This document shows positions 46,964 to 56,132 of a stretch of DNA of 64,000 bases, one piece after another. The notes beneath the pieces are model-generated. The model did not search any database. It was not told where the DNA came from and worked only from the letters and a program-made list of their open reading frames with translations. Numbering within the stretch: position 1 is the first letter of the stretch; every line of letters starts with the position of its first letter. The translations under genes and the position numbers were made by a program. Origin of the DNA: RI-153 sp041391225. GTDB lineage: Bacteria > Chloroflexota > Anaerolineae > Caldilineales > Caldilineaceae. The stretch covers positions 124,001-188,000 of the forward strand of contig JAWKOL010000003.1 in assembly GCA_041391225.1 (NCBI GenBank), written 5' to 3'.

Positions 46964-47844
46964 TCTTCATACGTCTCCAACACCGGCGAATACACACACC
47001 TACACCCGCGCGCGGACGTACATTCGCGATGCGGCAGTTCGGGGACGCGGGCCACGAGGTATTGCTGGCCGATGAAGGGCTTGCAGTGCTCGCAGGTGTA
47101 TTCGTCGTCGGGGCCGGTGATCTCGATGCGACGTACGTGATCGCCGCCTTTGCAGCGTTGCCACGTCTCCTGGTTGTCGACGTAGAGGGCGAGCTGATAG
47201 GCGCGCCAGTAGGCGGCTTCGACGGCGTCCATTTCAGGTGAAGCCAGTTCCGCGGCAACTTCGGCAGGCAAGTCCGCAGGTGACAGCCGCCAGTGCGCGC
47301 CCCACATGTGCTGCTCCGCGGCGTAGTACTTGAGCCATTGCGCCGTTGACGGGCTGATCCCGTCGAGCAGCCAATGATCGAGGAAGAGGATGCGTCGCGT
47401 GAGCGCGCTGTGGCTCATCTGCGGTTCAGGGCCGGTCCACTGGGCTTTGCCAAGCGGTTGGGCTGCCTCGTAGCGGCGGCGGATGTCGAGGGCTTCGCTG
47501 GTGTCCTTTTGGGCGATAGCCTTGCGCACACCGTGCATGGCCTGTTGTTTCAGGTTTTCCTGGCGGCGCTGATACGTGTCCACGAAGGGGCGCGCGGCGG
47601 CGGTCACCTGCATTTTGTCACCTGTAGACAGCCATCCCTGCTTCTGAAAAAGCTCAATCTGCTGCGCATACGGGCGCGGCAACACCCGATCCCACAGCCG
47701 GATCTCGTCGGTGCTGTGGGCCGAACGCACATCCACGAAGCGGCTGAGCAGATCGATCTGCGCGTACTCTTCTTTGGCGGCGGACTGGGCCAGCGCGTCA
47801 CCGTCGAGTTTGGTTGAACCGAAGATCTTTTTCAGAAAACTCAT
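46960..47844 (-). CDS. Uncharacterised protein with a phage-head-like Cys-rich C-terminus
   Basis: 294 residues from ATG 47844 ('MSFLKKIFGSTKLDGD'). The middle is helical and Gln/Arg-rich. The C-terminal 60 residues hold 'DEYTCEHCKPFIGQQYL' and 'HRECTSARGCRCVY', a CxxC...C...CxC pattern reminiscent of the zinc-binding end of SPP1 gp7-type head morphogenesis proteins. No other phage genes are present, so a domesticated or unrelated cytoplasmic protein is more likely. I do not assign a function. Confidence 0.65.
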   Translation of the reverse strand: MSFLKKIFGSTKLDGDALAQSAAKEEYAQIDLLSRFVDVRSAHSTDEIRLWDRVLPRPYAQQIELFQKQGWLSTGDKMQVTAAARPFVDTYQRRQENLKQQAMHGVRKAIAQKDTSEALDIRRRYEAAQPLGKAQWTGPEPQMSHSALTRRILFLDHWLLDGISPSTAQWLKYYAAEQHMWGAHWRLSPADLPAEVAAELASPEMDAVEAAYWRAYQLALYVDNQETWQRCKGGDHVRRIEITGPDDEYTCEHCKPFIGQQYLVARVPELPHRECTSARGCRCVYSPVLETYEE

Positions 47845-47867
47845 TGTGAGCCTCAAAGCTGGAATAA

Positions 47868-47926
47868 TGAAGATGATGGGATGATGAAGATGATGTCTTT
47901 TGGCATCATCCTATCACCCGCATCAT
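47868..47926. repeat. Imperfect inverted repeat, GATGATGGG type
   Basis: GAAGATGATGGGATGATGAAG on the left is mirrored imperfectly by CATCATCCTATCACCCGCAT on the right. A degraded member of the family at 11.03, 23.12 and 42.0 kb. Confidence 0.65.
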
Positions 47927-48019
47927 CTTTCTTTGTTATTTTCGGCGGATTCTAGCACAGGCGCCCAACAGTCGCCAACAAAATCCCCCAATCGCTCAAT
48001 CGCCCAGTCGCTTCCCATT

Positions 48020-48457
48020 TCACTGCCCCGATCTCGTCCCTACGCGGTCCAACCCGCGCATGTACGGGATCGGCAACACCCCCGTCACCAGGCAGGTGAC
48101 GAAGATGACAATCAGCAGAAGCAGTCCCCACGGGCTGAGGTTGCTCAATTCGCCCTGGAAGTAGGCCAGCAGCAGCGACACGGCAATGAGGACGTTGCTG
48201 ATCATGGCCGTCAACAAAGAAGCGGCGCGTAACTCCGGCTCGGCAGACGCCGCGAACAGGCCGATCCCCAGGCCGATGAGCGCGGAACCGGCCACACGGG
48301 CGGGCCAGGCCGGGTCGCCCGCGTCGAACCCCAGATCCATGAGCAGATCGACCGGGTAGATCAGCAGGAGCGTCCCCAAACCGAGGCCCACCACCAGGCC
48401 GTCGACGCGCATCATCAGTCGCACAGGCCGGTAATGATCGGTGAATGTGTACGCCAT
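48020..48457 (-). CDS. Small integral membrane protein of unknown function
   Basis: 145 residues from ATG 48457 (GAGG upstream). Four hydrophobic segments ('VDGLVVGLGLGTLLLIYPV', 'VAGSALIGLGIGLFAAS', 'LTAMISNVLIAVSLLLAY', 'LLLLIVIFVTCLVTGVLPI'). No known motif. Looks like a small conserved membrane protein of the DUF-type common in environmental bacteria. Confidence 0.7.
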   Translation of the reverse strand: MAYTFTDHYRPVRLMMRVDGLVVGLGLGTLLLIYPVDLLMDLGFDAGDPAWPARVAGSALIGLGIGLFAASAEPELRAASLLTAMISNVLIAVSLLLAYFQGELSNLSPWGLLLLIVIFVTCLVTGVLPIPYMRGLDRVGTRSGQ

Positions 48458-48647
48458 GCGCTGTCCTCGACGAGTGTAGAAGATTAAACTGGAACACCAA
48501 TGGCAAGAGTATAGCAGAGTCACATCAACCTGTCAGTGCGCCGGTATGCGAAATTGATAGAACGTGGATCCAGGTTGCTGTGGTTGCCGCCCTCGGGTAA
48601 ACTTACCTGGTTTCTCCAATCTCCCAACCCCAGAAAGGCACAGAGGC

Positions 48648-49457
48648 ATGAAGATCTTCCCACGTCCAGAGGACGTTATCGCGCTGACGCCGAACAACCC
48701 GTTCGACCGCTATCCAGACGGTCGCCCGCGCATCCCCGATGATCTGATCGAGCGGCTGAAGTTGGTGACCACCGAAGAAGCATGGGGTGTCATGCGCAAA
48801 CATGGCTACGAATACCAGTTCGTGGGCAACTGGCTGCAAACGCACCCCGACCAGATCATGGTGGGGCGGGCGCTGCCCTGCACCATGATGCCGATCCGCC
48901 CCGATCTTCAGGAATTTGTGGAGGCGCAGGGCAAAGAAGAAGGCCGCATCGGTGGGCAGAACTCGTGGGTGATCGATGAATTGCAGATGGGCGACGTGCT
49001 GGTGGTGGATCTCTTCGGCAAGGTGAAAGACGGTACTTTCGTGGGCGACAACCTGTCCACGTCGGTGCGCAAGCGCACCCGCGCCGGCGCCGTGATCGAC
49101 GGCGGCATCCGCGACTTCCAGGGCATCCGCGAACTGACCGACGTCAACTTCTTCCACCGTGGCATGGACCCGACCGCGATCAAAAATGTGACGCTCACCG
49201 GCGTCAACATGCCCACGCGCATCGGCGAGGCCACCGTCCTGCCCGGTGACGCCGTCCTCGGCACACCCACCGGCATCATCTTCATCCCGCCGCACCTGAT
49301 CCAAGAAGTGGTGGAACGCTCCGAAGACATCCGCGTGCGCGACACCTTCGGCAAGATGCGTCTGGCCGAAGGCAAGTACACCCCCGGCGAAATCGACCGC
49401 GTCTGGAGCGAAGAGATCGAAGCGGACTATCAGCAGTGGTTGGCGACTAGGGATTAG
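48648..49457 (+). CDS. RraA-like / 4-hydroxy-4-methyl-2-oxoglutarate aldolase family protein
   Basis: 269 residues from ATG 48648 (RBS GAAAGG). 'QMGDVLVVDLFGKVKDGTFV' and 'TRAGAVIDGGIRDFQGIREL' match the RraA/HMG aldolase core, where the Asp and Arg bind substrate carboxylate and metal. N- and C-terminal extensions make it longer than RraA (about 160 residues), as in the long subfamily near sugar-acid genes. Probably a class II pyruvate aldolase or decarboxylase-like enzyme. It lies directly upstream of the second ABC importer. Confidence 0.85.
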   Translation: MKIFPRPEDVIALTPNNPFDRYPDGRPRIPDDLIERLKLVTTEEAWGVMRKHGYEYQFVGNWLQTHPDQIMVGRALPCTMMPIRPDLQEFVEAQGKEEGRIGGQNSWVIDELQMGDVLVVDLFGKVKDGTFVGDNLSTSVRKRTRAGAVIDGGIRDFQGIRELTDVNFFHRGMDPTAIKNVTLTGVNMPTRIGEATVLPGDAVLGTPTGIIFIPPHLIQEVVERSEDIRVRDTFGKMRLAEGKYTPGEIDRVWSEEIEADYQQWLATRD

Positions 49458-49828
49458 GGATCGGGGACTGGGGGATTAGGGATTGAGTTGAGGATCCGAA
49501 TTGCACGTTTGTCTGATCCAGCGTTGAGCACGATGAATGACGAATGATGTTAGTGACACGACGCAATCCCTAATCCCCAGCCCCCCAATCCCCAGTCCCC
49601 TGATTTTCCGTTTGCACCCGACGACCCCCTATGATAGACTTTGTCCAGTTTTCCCCCTTGAACGCATATCTCAAAAGTTCGACAAACTTGCTAATGCTCG
49701 GGCAGATCCTCAGCTCGATGGCGGGCACCCCCCACTGGCTGTATGGACTACCGTCCTCATGATCTGCTGTTTCACCAACCTTTGCTTGTATCCATTCATT
49801 CTGTCGATTCACAGAAGGACATTTACGT
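49458..49828. other. Intergenic region with inverted repeat and likely promoter
   Basis: Left arm about 49450-49493 and right arm about 49563-49602 form a GATTAGGGATTGGGG-type inverted repeat. Downstream, TATGAT at 49630-49635 with TTTCCG 18 bases upstream is a weak promoter candidate for the binding-protein gene. Confidence 0.55.
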
Positions 49829-51247
49829 ATGGAGCAGAAGAAGAACCCCACAGGACAGTTGTTGTCTCGCCGTCAGATGCTGCGCATGATGGGTGGCGCC
49901 GCCGGTGTGGCTGCGTTGGCCGCCTGCGCGCTGTTGCCGCACCGACAACGTCGACCGGTGGCGAGGGTGGAGACGCCCCAGCCCAAGCCGCTACCGCCAT
50001 GACCGTGGTCGGTCGCCGTGAGTACTTCAAAGAGATGGAAGATCTCTTCCAGGCCTGATGAACGAGTGGGCCGCCGAGAACAACATCGAGATGGATGTCT
50101 CGACAGTTGCGGCTGAGGCCAACGAAGACTTTGTCGCCAAGACCCTGGCGCAGGTCGAAGCCGGTGATCCGCCGGACCTGATCTACCACACACGCCTCAC
50201 CCAGCAGTTGTACTTCCTCGACACGTTGCAGCCGATGTCCGACGTGGTGGGCCGCGCGATTGAGCAATACGGCGAACCGACACCCGGCCACTACCAGCAG
50301 AACCAGATCGACGGCGAATGGTGGGGCTCTGCCCTACATCAACGGTGGCGGCGGCAAGTTCGTGCGCGCCAGCCTCTTTGAGGCCATGCATCAAACCCGC
50401 TGGAAGGTCTGCTCACCTGGGACAACATCCGCGATGGCAGCCTGGCTGTCTCCGATCCTGCGGCAGAAATGTACGGCTGGGGTATGACCGTCAACCGCGG
50501 CGGCGACGCCACCGGCCTGATCCAGGCAATCCTCCACTCCTGGGGCGCCAGCATCACCGACGCCGACATGACCCAGTTGACCTTCAACTCGCCGAGGCCG
50601 TGGAAGCCGTGGCCTGGCTCACCGAGGTCTACGCCAACGAGATGTACGCCGACATGCTGCCCGGTGTCCTCAGTTGGACGGACTCCAGCAACAACGAGGC
50701 ATTCCTGGCCGGCAACATCGCCTACACCAGCAACGCCGCCAGCATCTACGCCAAGGCCAAGGCCGACGGCAACCCCATCTTCGAAGACATCATCGTCACC
50801 GATGTTCCCAATGGCCCCGCCAACATCAACCAGGTCGGCGGCGGCGGTAGCGGCCAGTTCTACGTGCCGCGTGGCGCCCGTGCCACGGATCAGGCCAAGG
50901 ATCTGGCCCTGCATCTGCTCTCGCCCGAGGTCTTCTTGCCGATTTCGCTGGTTTCGGCCGGCCTCTTCCTGCCTTGCTACGCAGACTACCTGGGTATGTC
51001 CGAAGTGCAGGCAGCGTTCGAGGCGGATCCGAACCTGGCGCGCATGGCCGAACAGCAGACCGGCGACTACCCGGGCCTTTCGTGGCCGGCGCCGCCCAAC
51101 CCGTTCATCGACGCCGTCAACGCGCAGGCGATCCTGACCGACATGATGGCCCAGACCATCGCCAACGGCCTCAGCGCCGAAGAAGCCGTGTCTCAGGCCA
51201 GCGATCGCATGGCGCAGATCGGCGAAGAGATGGGCGCATTCGCCTAA
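49829..51247 (+). pseudogene. Sugar ABC transporter substrate-binding lipoprotein with Tat-type signal, broken by frame changes
   Basis: ATG 49829. 'SRRQMLRMMGGAAGVAALAAC' shows a twin-arginine signal with a lipobox, so the folded protein is probably exported by Tat and lipid-anchored. Collinear pieces follow in changing frames: 'MTVVGRREYFKEMEDLF' (49.99 kb), 'PPDLIYHTRLTQQLYFLD' (50.18), 'LPYINGGGGKFVRASLF' (50.34), 'SDPAAEMYGWGMTVNRGG' (50.45) and 'VEAVAWLTEVYANEMYAD', which stays open to 51247. About five indels rebuild a protein of some 470 residues. It is followed by the fused permease gene. Confidence 0.8.
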
Positions 51248-51276
51248 ACCCTCACGAATTTCGGTGTATAGATGAG

Positions 51277-51313
51277 ACAACCCCAGTATCCGGTGGCCGG
51301 ATACTGGGGTTGT
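51277..51313 (+). terminator. 17-bp perfect hairpin between binding-protein and permease genes
   Basis: Arms 51277-51293 and 51297-51313 pair perfectly around TGG, 30 bases after the binding-protein stop. GTTGTTT follows. It likely acts as a partial terminator or RNase barrier that lowers permease expression. Confidence 0.85.
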
Positions 51314-51362
51314 TTCACCGTGACTAGATTCGATTCTCCATTGCCTGCAAGAAGGAGAAATC

Positions 51363-53287
51363 ATGGCAGAACAGGCAGCACCAATCAGCTCCGGTAGCTA
51401 TGTGCGGTCCCCGCGCCACGATATCTGGCGTCGCCTTTTTGGGCGAGATTGGAAGATCGCATTTGTATTTATTGCGCCCATTGTCATCGTGATGGGTGTG
51501 TTCATCGCCTGGCCGTTTATCGATGCGATCTACACGAGCATGACCATCCGCACAATGTCCCGCGAAACGCGGTTCGTCTGGTTCGACAATTACATTCGTC
51601 TGTACAACGATCCGTTTTACCGACAAGCTGTAAGAAATACACTGGTCTTTACCAGCGGCGCCATCTTCTTCAAACTTGTCTTCGGCCTGATTGCTTCACT
51701 GCTGCTGCACGGGCTAGGACGGGTGCGCAACCTGATCACGGGCCTGGTCCTCTTGCCGTGGATCATCCCCTCGGTGGTGCAGGCGTTGGCATGGCGCTCG
51801 ATCTATGATCCGCTTTTCGGCGGCCTCAACCCGATTCTACTAAACCTGGGCCTCATCGATAGGCCGCTCTCGTGGCTGGCCGATCCCAAAATGGCGATGG
51901 CCAGTGTCATTGCCGTCAATGTGTGGGCCGGTATCCCGTTTTTCACCGTAAATATCCTGGCGGGTCTGAGTTCCATCGATCAGGAACTCTACGAAGCGGC
52001 AGAAATCGACGGTGCCAATGTGTGGGACAAGTTCCTCTACATCACGTTGCCGGGGCTGCGCTACGTCATCGCTGTGGCGACACTGCTTTCCACCGTGTGG
52101 ACGTTCAACAACTTCGAGACGATCTTCCTGCTGACATCGGGTGGCCCGGCAGGCGCCACCAAAGTCTACTCGATTATGGCCTACGAGAAGGCGATCCGCT
52201 CGTTGCAGTTTGGGCCGGGTGTGGCCGTAGCCTTTAGCCTGACACCGGTGCTGGCCTTCTTCATCCTGTTGCTTTCGCGCTACATGCGCCGTGATGTGGA
52301 TCGGGGTGAACTGACCGGCACCTGGCAGGATGCCGTCATCGACGGTGTGGGCCGCGTCATCGGCTTCATCGGCACGGTTGTAAGCTGGCCGATCATGATG
52401 ATCCTCAGTGGCCTCAAGGCGATTGTCCCCGCGTCGTTTGCCGGCGGGCCAAGCCGCAGCCGCAACAACCTCATCGGCGCCATTTTGCGCTGGATTGCGC
52501 TGCTGATCCTGCTCGCCTTCATTCTCTTCCCCTTCTACTGGATCATGATCACCGCCTTCAAGAGTGATCTGCAGATTGGGGCGCGAGAGAATATCTTCTG
52601 GCCCGAGCCGTGGACGCTGATGCAGTTCGACCGTCTTTTCTACGATGAGCCGTTCTTCGTCTGGTTCGGCAATTCGGTACTCGTCAGTGTAAGCACGACA
52701 GCGCTGGCGGTGGTCTTCGCGGCGTTGGGCGGCTACGCGTTGGCCCGTCTACGCTTCCGCGGAGCCGAAAGCATGACCACGATCCTGCTCATCACCTACA
52801 TGCTGCCGGGATCGCTGATGTTCATCCCGCTCTATGGCATCCTGGCCGACTTGAAGGTGATCAACAGCCTGTGGGCGCTGATCCTAACGTACCCAACGAA
52901 CATGGTGCCTTTCGCCACGTGGCTGTTGATGGGCTACTACCGCTCCATCCCCGAGGATCTGGAAGAAGCGGCGATGGTGGATGGAGCGAACCGGCTGCAA
53001 GCCTTCATCCGCGTGACGCTGCCGCTCACCGCGCCCGCGTTGCTGGCGGTGACGCTCTTCTGTTCACCAACGCCTGGAAGGAATTCCTCTTCGCCTTCGT
53101 CTTCATCACCAGCGACAAGCTGATGACGTTGCCCGTGGGTCTGGCCCAAACCATCTTCGGTGACATCTACCCGTGGGGCCTGCTCATGGCGGCTTCGCTG
53201 CTCATCTCCATCCCTGTGGTCATCTTCTACATGTTCGGCCAGCGCTTCATGGTGGCCGGGTTGACGGCGGGGAGTGTGAAGGGGTAA
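51363..53287 (+). CDS. Fused MalF-MalG type ABC permease (one frameshift)
   Basis: About 641 residues from ATG 51363 (RBS AAGGAG). The N-terminal half is MalF-like with EAA loop 'YEAAEIDGANVWDKFLYI'. A linker of about 90 residues ('RGELTGTWQDAVIDGVG') with an extra hydrophobic segment leads into the MalG-like half ('LARLRFRGAESMT'; EAA loop 'EEAAMVDGANRLQAFIRV'). Frame change at about 53060; the shifted frame continues 'FTNAWKEFLFAFVFI' to a stop at 53287. One polypeptide thus carries both permease halves, normally separate genes. The ATPase is not in the window. Confidence 0.88.
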
Positions 53288-53413
53288 AGGCGGATTCAGC
53301 CTCTGCCGACACATTGAATCGATTACGTGAGTGCGTAGTGCGTGGATCCTCAACGCACTACGCACTATTATCCACCAACTAACCCTCTTGACAAAACTGG
53401 AAAGGTCCAATCC

Positions 53414-54695
53414 ATGCGCATCACCGACATGCACATCACCCCCATCGCCATCGTAGACCCGCCGCTGCTCAACGCCGCCGGGCTGCACGCTCCTACGCGC
53501 TGCGCATTGTGGTGGAACTGGTCAGCGATGACAACATCACCGGGCTGAGCGAGATCCCCGGCCACCACAGCACGCTGGACGCGCTGGAAGCGGCGCGCGA
53601 GGTGATCATCGGCAGCGATCCCTTCAACTTCAACGGCTTGCAAGTGCGGCTGACCCAACGCTTCGGCACCGCGGACGACGACCGCGGCAGTGCGCCGTGG
53701 GATCAGCGCAAGCTCGTCCACGTGCTCAGCGCGCTGGACGTGGCCTGCCTCGACCTCGTGGGCAAGGCCGTTGGCCGCCCTGTGGTGGATCTGCTGGGCG
53801 GCAAGGTGCGAGATCGCGTGGACTTCTCGGCCTATCTCTTCTACAAATACGAAGGCGCGGGCGGCGAACTGGGCTTCGGCACCGATCCCAACGCCACGGG
53901 TTGGGCGGCGGCGCGGCAGGCGGCGGCGCTCGATCCGCAGGGGATCGTGGCGCAGGCGCAGGCCATGTGCAACGAGTACGGCTTCAAGTCGATCAAACTC
54001 AAAGGCGGCGCAATGGAACCGCAGATCGAGGTCGATTCCATGCTGGCGCTGGCCGAAGCCTTCGGCCCCGACACGCCGTTGCGCCTCGACCCCAATGCCA
54101 TCTGGAAGCTGGAGACCGCCATCACCGCCGGCAAGCAGTTGGAAGGCGTGCTCGAATACTACGAAGACCCCGTGCGCGGACAGGCCGAGATGGGCGCACT
54201 GCGCAAGGCGGTGAACATTCCACTGGCCACCAACATGTGTACCACCTCGTTCGACGATCTGCCCGGCAGCGTGCAGCACCATTCCGAAGACATCATCCTC
54301 AGCGATCACCACTTCTGGGGTGGCCTACGTGCATCCATGGACCTGGCGCGCTTCTGCCGCGTCTTTGGGCGGGGGATGTCCATGCACTCCAACAGCCACA
54401 TCGGCATCTCGTTGGCGGCGATGGTCCACCTGGCGGCGGCGGTGCCCAACCTCACCTACGCCTGCGACACCCACTACCCCTGGCAGAGCGAAGAAGTGAT
54501 CACCCAGGGCCGCTTCCAATTCGAAGACGGCGCCATCGAAGTCTCCAACGAACCCGGCCTGGGCGTCGAACTGGATCGGGCGGCGCTGGCGCGGCTGCAC
54601 GAACAGTACAAGTCCTGTGGGCTGACCTACCGTAACGACGAAATCGAAATGCAAAGGTGGTGCCGGGCTGGAAATTCATGGCGGCGCGGTGGTGA
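53414..54695 (+). CDS. Glucarate dehydratase-like enolase-superfamily enzyme (two frameshifts)
   Basis: ATG 53414 ('MRITDMHITPIAIVDPPLLN'). A frame change near 53490 leads to 'IVVELVSDDNITGLSEIPGH', the family's N-terminal capping domain. 'FKSIKLKGG' has the KxK pair, 'LRLDPNAIW', 'YYEDP' and 'ATNMCTT' the metal ligands, and 'MHSNSHIGIS' the catalytic His. A missing A near 54655 moves the true end to TGA 54693-54695. About 427 residues, close to GlucD (about 445). Dehydrates D-glucarate or a related aldarate. Directly downstream of the fused permease, so the importer probably carries a sugar acid. Confidence 0.85.
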
Positions 54696-54881
54696 TTGGT
54701 GATTGGGGATTGGTAATTTGGGGATAGCGGCGCGCACAGTGCCAGGCAAGGGCCGGTGAGCCTCCCGCGATTCAAAGCGGTCTTGGCCCGTGCCCGGCAC
54801 TGTGATCGACGGCGTCGTCGGTGCGATCTCAACGCCAACGCACTGCGGTTGAAACCGCTGGGTTACGAGACGAGGTGTAAA

Positions 54882-55116
54882 ATGCAGATCTATACATATT
54901 CAGAAGCGCGGCAGAAACTTGTGTCTTTGTTGGATCAGGCATTGACCGAAGGCGACGTCCTCATTCGTCGCAGGAACGGCACCCTCTTCCTCCTTCGCCC
55001 CGAAGAAATGACCTCCTCTCCCCTCGACGTCATGCGGCGTGGACGTCGATTTTGGCGTCGATGAGATGCTGTCCTTCATCCACGAAGGGCGCGATCTCAG
55101 CTACACCACGGAGTAA
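54882..55116 (+). CDS. Phd/YefM-type antitoxin-like protein (frameshifted, no toxin partner)
   Basis: ATG 54882 behind GAGGTG. 'YSEARQKLVSLLDQALTEGD' and 'VLIRRRNGTLFLLRPEE' match the DNA-binding N-terminus of Phd/YefM antitoxins. After a frame change near 55030 the sequence continues 'VDVDFGVDEMLSFIHEGRDL' to the stop at 55114-55116. About 77 residues. The usual toxin gene just downstream is missing; the next gene is tetR. Could also be a solitary regulator. Confidence 0.72.
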
Positions 55117-55131
55117 AATCTCCCAAACCCC

Positions 55132-55160
55132 TTGACAACCCCACCCCCATCCGCTATACT
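55132..55160 (+). promoter_or_regulatory. Sigma-70 promoter of tetR
   Basis: TTGACA (55132-55137), 17-base spacer, TATACT (55155-55160): a consensus-quality promoter. The sequence around the -10 box (CCATCCGCTATACT) is identical to that of the tRNA-Leu promoter. Confidence 0.85.
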
Positions 55161-55172
55161 CGCCCACTAGAA

Positions 55173-55182
55173 TGAGCGTTCA
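55173..55182. promoter_or_regulatory. Probable TetR operator, site 1
   Basis: TGAGCGTTCA, a near-palindrome within GAATGAGCGTTCAATC, just downstream of the predicted tetR transcription start. The same 10-mer and flank occur at 56104-56113 before the molybdenum hydroxylase operon. Confidence 0.7.
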
Positions 55183-55280
55183 ATCGAGTGCAATGCACTA
55201 CCCAATCACGCGACCAACATCGCCGCCGGTACACGCACTATTTACAATGCACTGGGCACTACGCACTAGAACTCAAAACC

Positions 55281-55851
55281 ATGATCTCCTCCGAGCGAAG
55301 ACAATCCATCCTCGACGCCACGCTGGCGCAGGTGGCCGAGACCGGCCTCACCGGCACCACCATGTCGTTGATCGCCAAGCGCGCCGAGGCCAGCCCCGGT
55401 ATCATCTACCACTACTTCGTCAAGCAAGGACGAGATCCTGCACACGCTCTTTGAACAGATTTTCGACGAGTTCGCCGCGTCCGTGGTGACACCCGAGGTG
55501 CTGGCGCTGCCCTGGCAAGAACGCTACGTGCAGGTGTGGCTGCGCACGTTCCACTTTTTCGCCGCCCACCCACACCAGACCGCCTACTACGAGCAGTACA
55601 AGAACTCGGCCCACGCCGACTACGACTTCGACGACGTCGGCAACGAGCACATGATGGCCCTCATCGCAGCTGTGCAGGTCGACATCGCCGCCGGTCACGT
55701 CCTCGCCTCTGCCGTTGCCCGTGATTTACACCCTGACCATCGGCTCGGCCCTCAACATGGCCAAGTTGCAGATCAGCGGGGCCGTCGACTTTGATGAGGC
55801 GATGCTGGACAAGATCGCGGACATCGTGTGCACATCACTGGTGAGTGACTA
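55281..55851 (+). CDS. TetR/AcrR family transcriptional regulator (two frameshifts)
   Basis: ATG 55281. 'RRQSILDATLAQVAETGLTG' and 'TTMSLIAKRAEASPGIIYHY' form the helix-turn-helix, and the 'GIIYHYF' recognition helix is typical. The frame changes at about 55427 ('DEILHTLFEQIFDEFAASV') and at about 55715 ('IYTLTIGSALNMAKLQISG'), ending at 55851. About 190 residues. Probably a repressor that binds the TGAGCGTTCA sites before its own gene and before the molybdenum hydroxylase genes and releases them when a ligand binds. Confidence 0.85.
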
Positions 55852-55853
55852 AA

Positions 55854-55998
55854 TTTTCACCGCAAAGGCACAAAGGACGCAAAGAGGAAGAAGAAAGAGA
55901 AGAAGAGAGGGACACGGATTTCAGGATTATCAGGACAGTAAAGCGAAAAAGCCCTCTGTCATTTCTTCTTTTCTGGTCTTTGCGCCTTTGTGGTGAAA
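55854..55998. repeat. Intergenic inverted repeat with CGCAAAGG words
   Basis: TTTCACCGCAAAGGCACAAAG (from about 55855) pairs with CTTTGCGCCTTTGTGGTGAAA (to 55998) with two mismatches. It resembles the CACGAAG repeat at 15.5 kb in layout, including a 'GGGACACGGATTTCAGGATT'-like inner part. Confidence 0.7.
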
Positions 55999-56006
55999 CC
56001 TCCTTT

Positions 56007-56080
56007 TAGGACTCACGCACTGTTTGGGGGTAGGGGCGCAATATATTGCGCCCTTACAGGCGTGGCTTGCGTAAGTCCTA
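56007..56080. mobile_element. MITE-like element, 74 bp, with terminal inverted repeats
   Basis: Terminal repeats TAGGACTCACGCA (56007-56019) and TGCGTAAGTCCTA (56068-56080), 13 bp with one mismatch. The interior holds a perfect 20-bp palindrome GGGCGCAATATATTGCGCCC (56034-56053) extended by GTAG/TTAC. No coding capacity and no clear target duplication. From memory, similar TAGGACTTACGCA ends occur on small elements in other bacteria. Confidence 0.75.
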
Positions 56081-56095
56081 CTTTTTTTGTATCGA
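56067..56095 (+). promoter_or_regulatory. Possible promoter of the molybdenum hydroxylase operon
   Basis: TTGCGT (56067-56072) inside the right terminal repeat of the MITE-like element, 17-base spacer, TATCGA (56090-56095). The TetR-type site at 56104 lies just downstream, at the expected transcription start. Confidence 0.55.
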
Positions 56096-56103
56096 AATTA
56101 GAG

Positions 56104-56113
56104 TGAGCGTTCA
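56104..56113. promoter_or_regulatory. Probable TetR operator, site 2
   Basis: TGAGCGTTCA in the context GAGTGAGCGTTCAATC, 19 bases upstream of the hydroxylase start codon. Same word as site 1. Confidence 0.7.
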
Positions 56114-56132
56114 ATCTACGCGAAGGAGAACC

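Noticed and set aside
46960..47844. Prophage remnant
   Set aside because: Only one gene has a faint head-protein-like motif; no integrase, terminase, portal or attachment sites are visible nearby.
49829..51247. Programmed frameshifting to explain the broken binding-protein gene
   Set aside because: About five shifts in both directions with no slippery heptamers. Other housekeeping-type genes and a tRNA show the same defect, so consensus errors are the simpler explanation.
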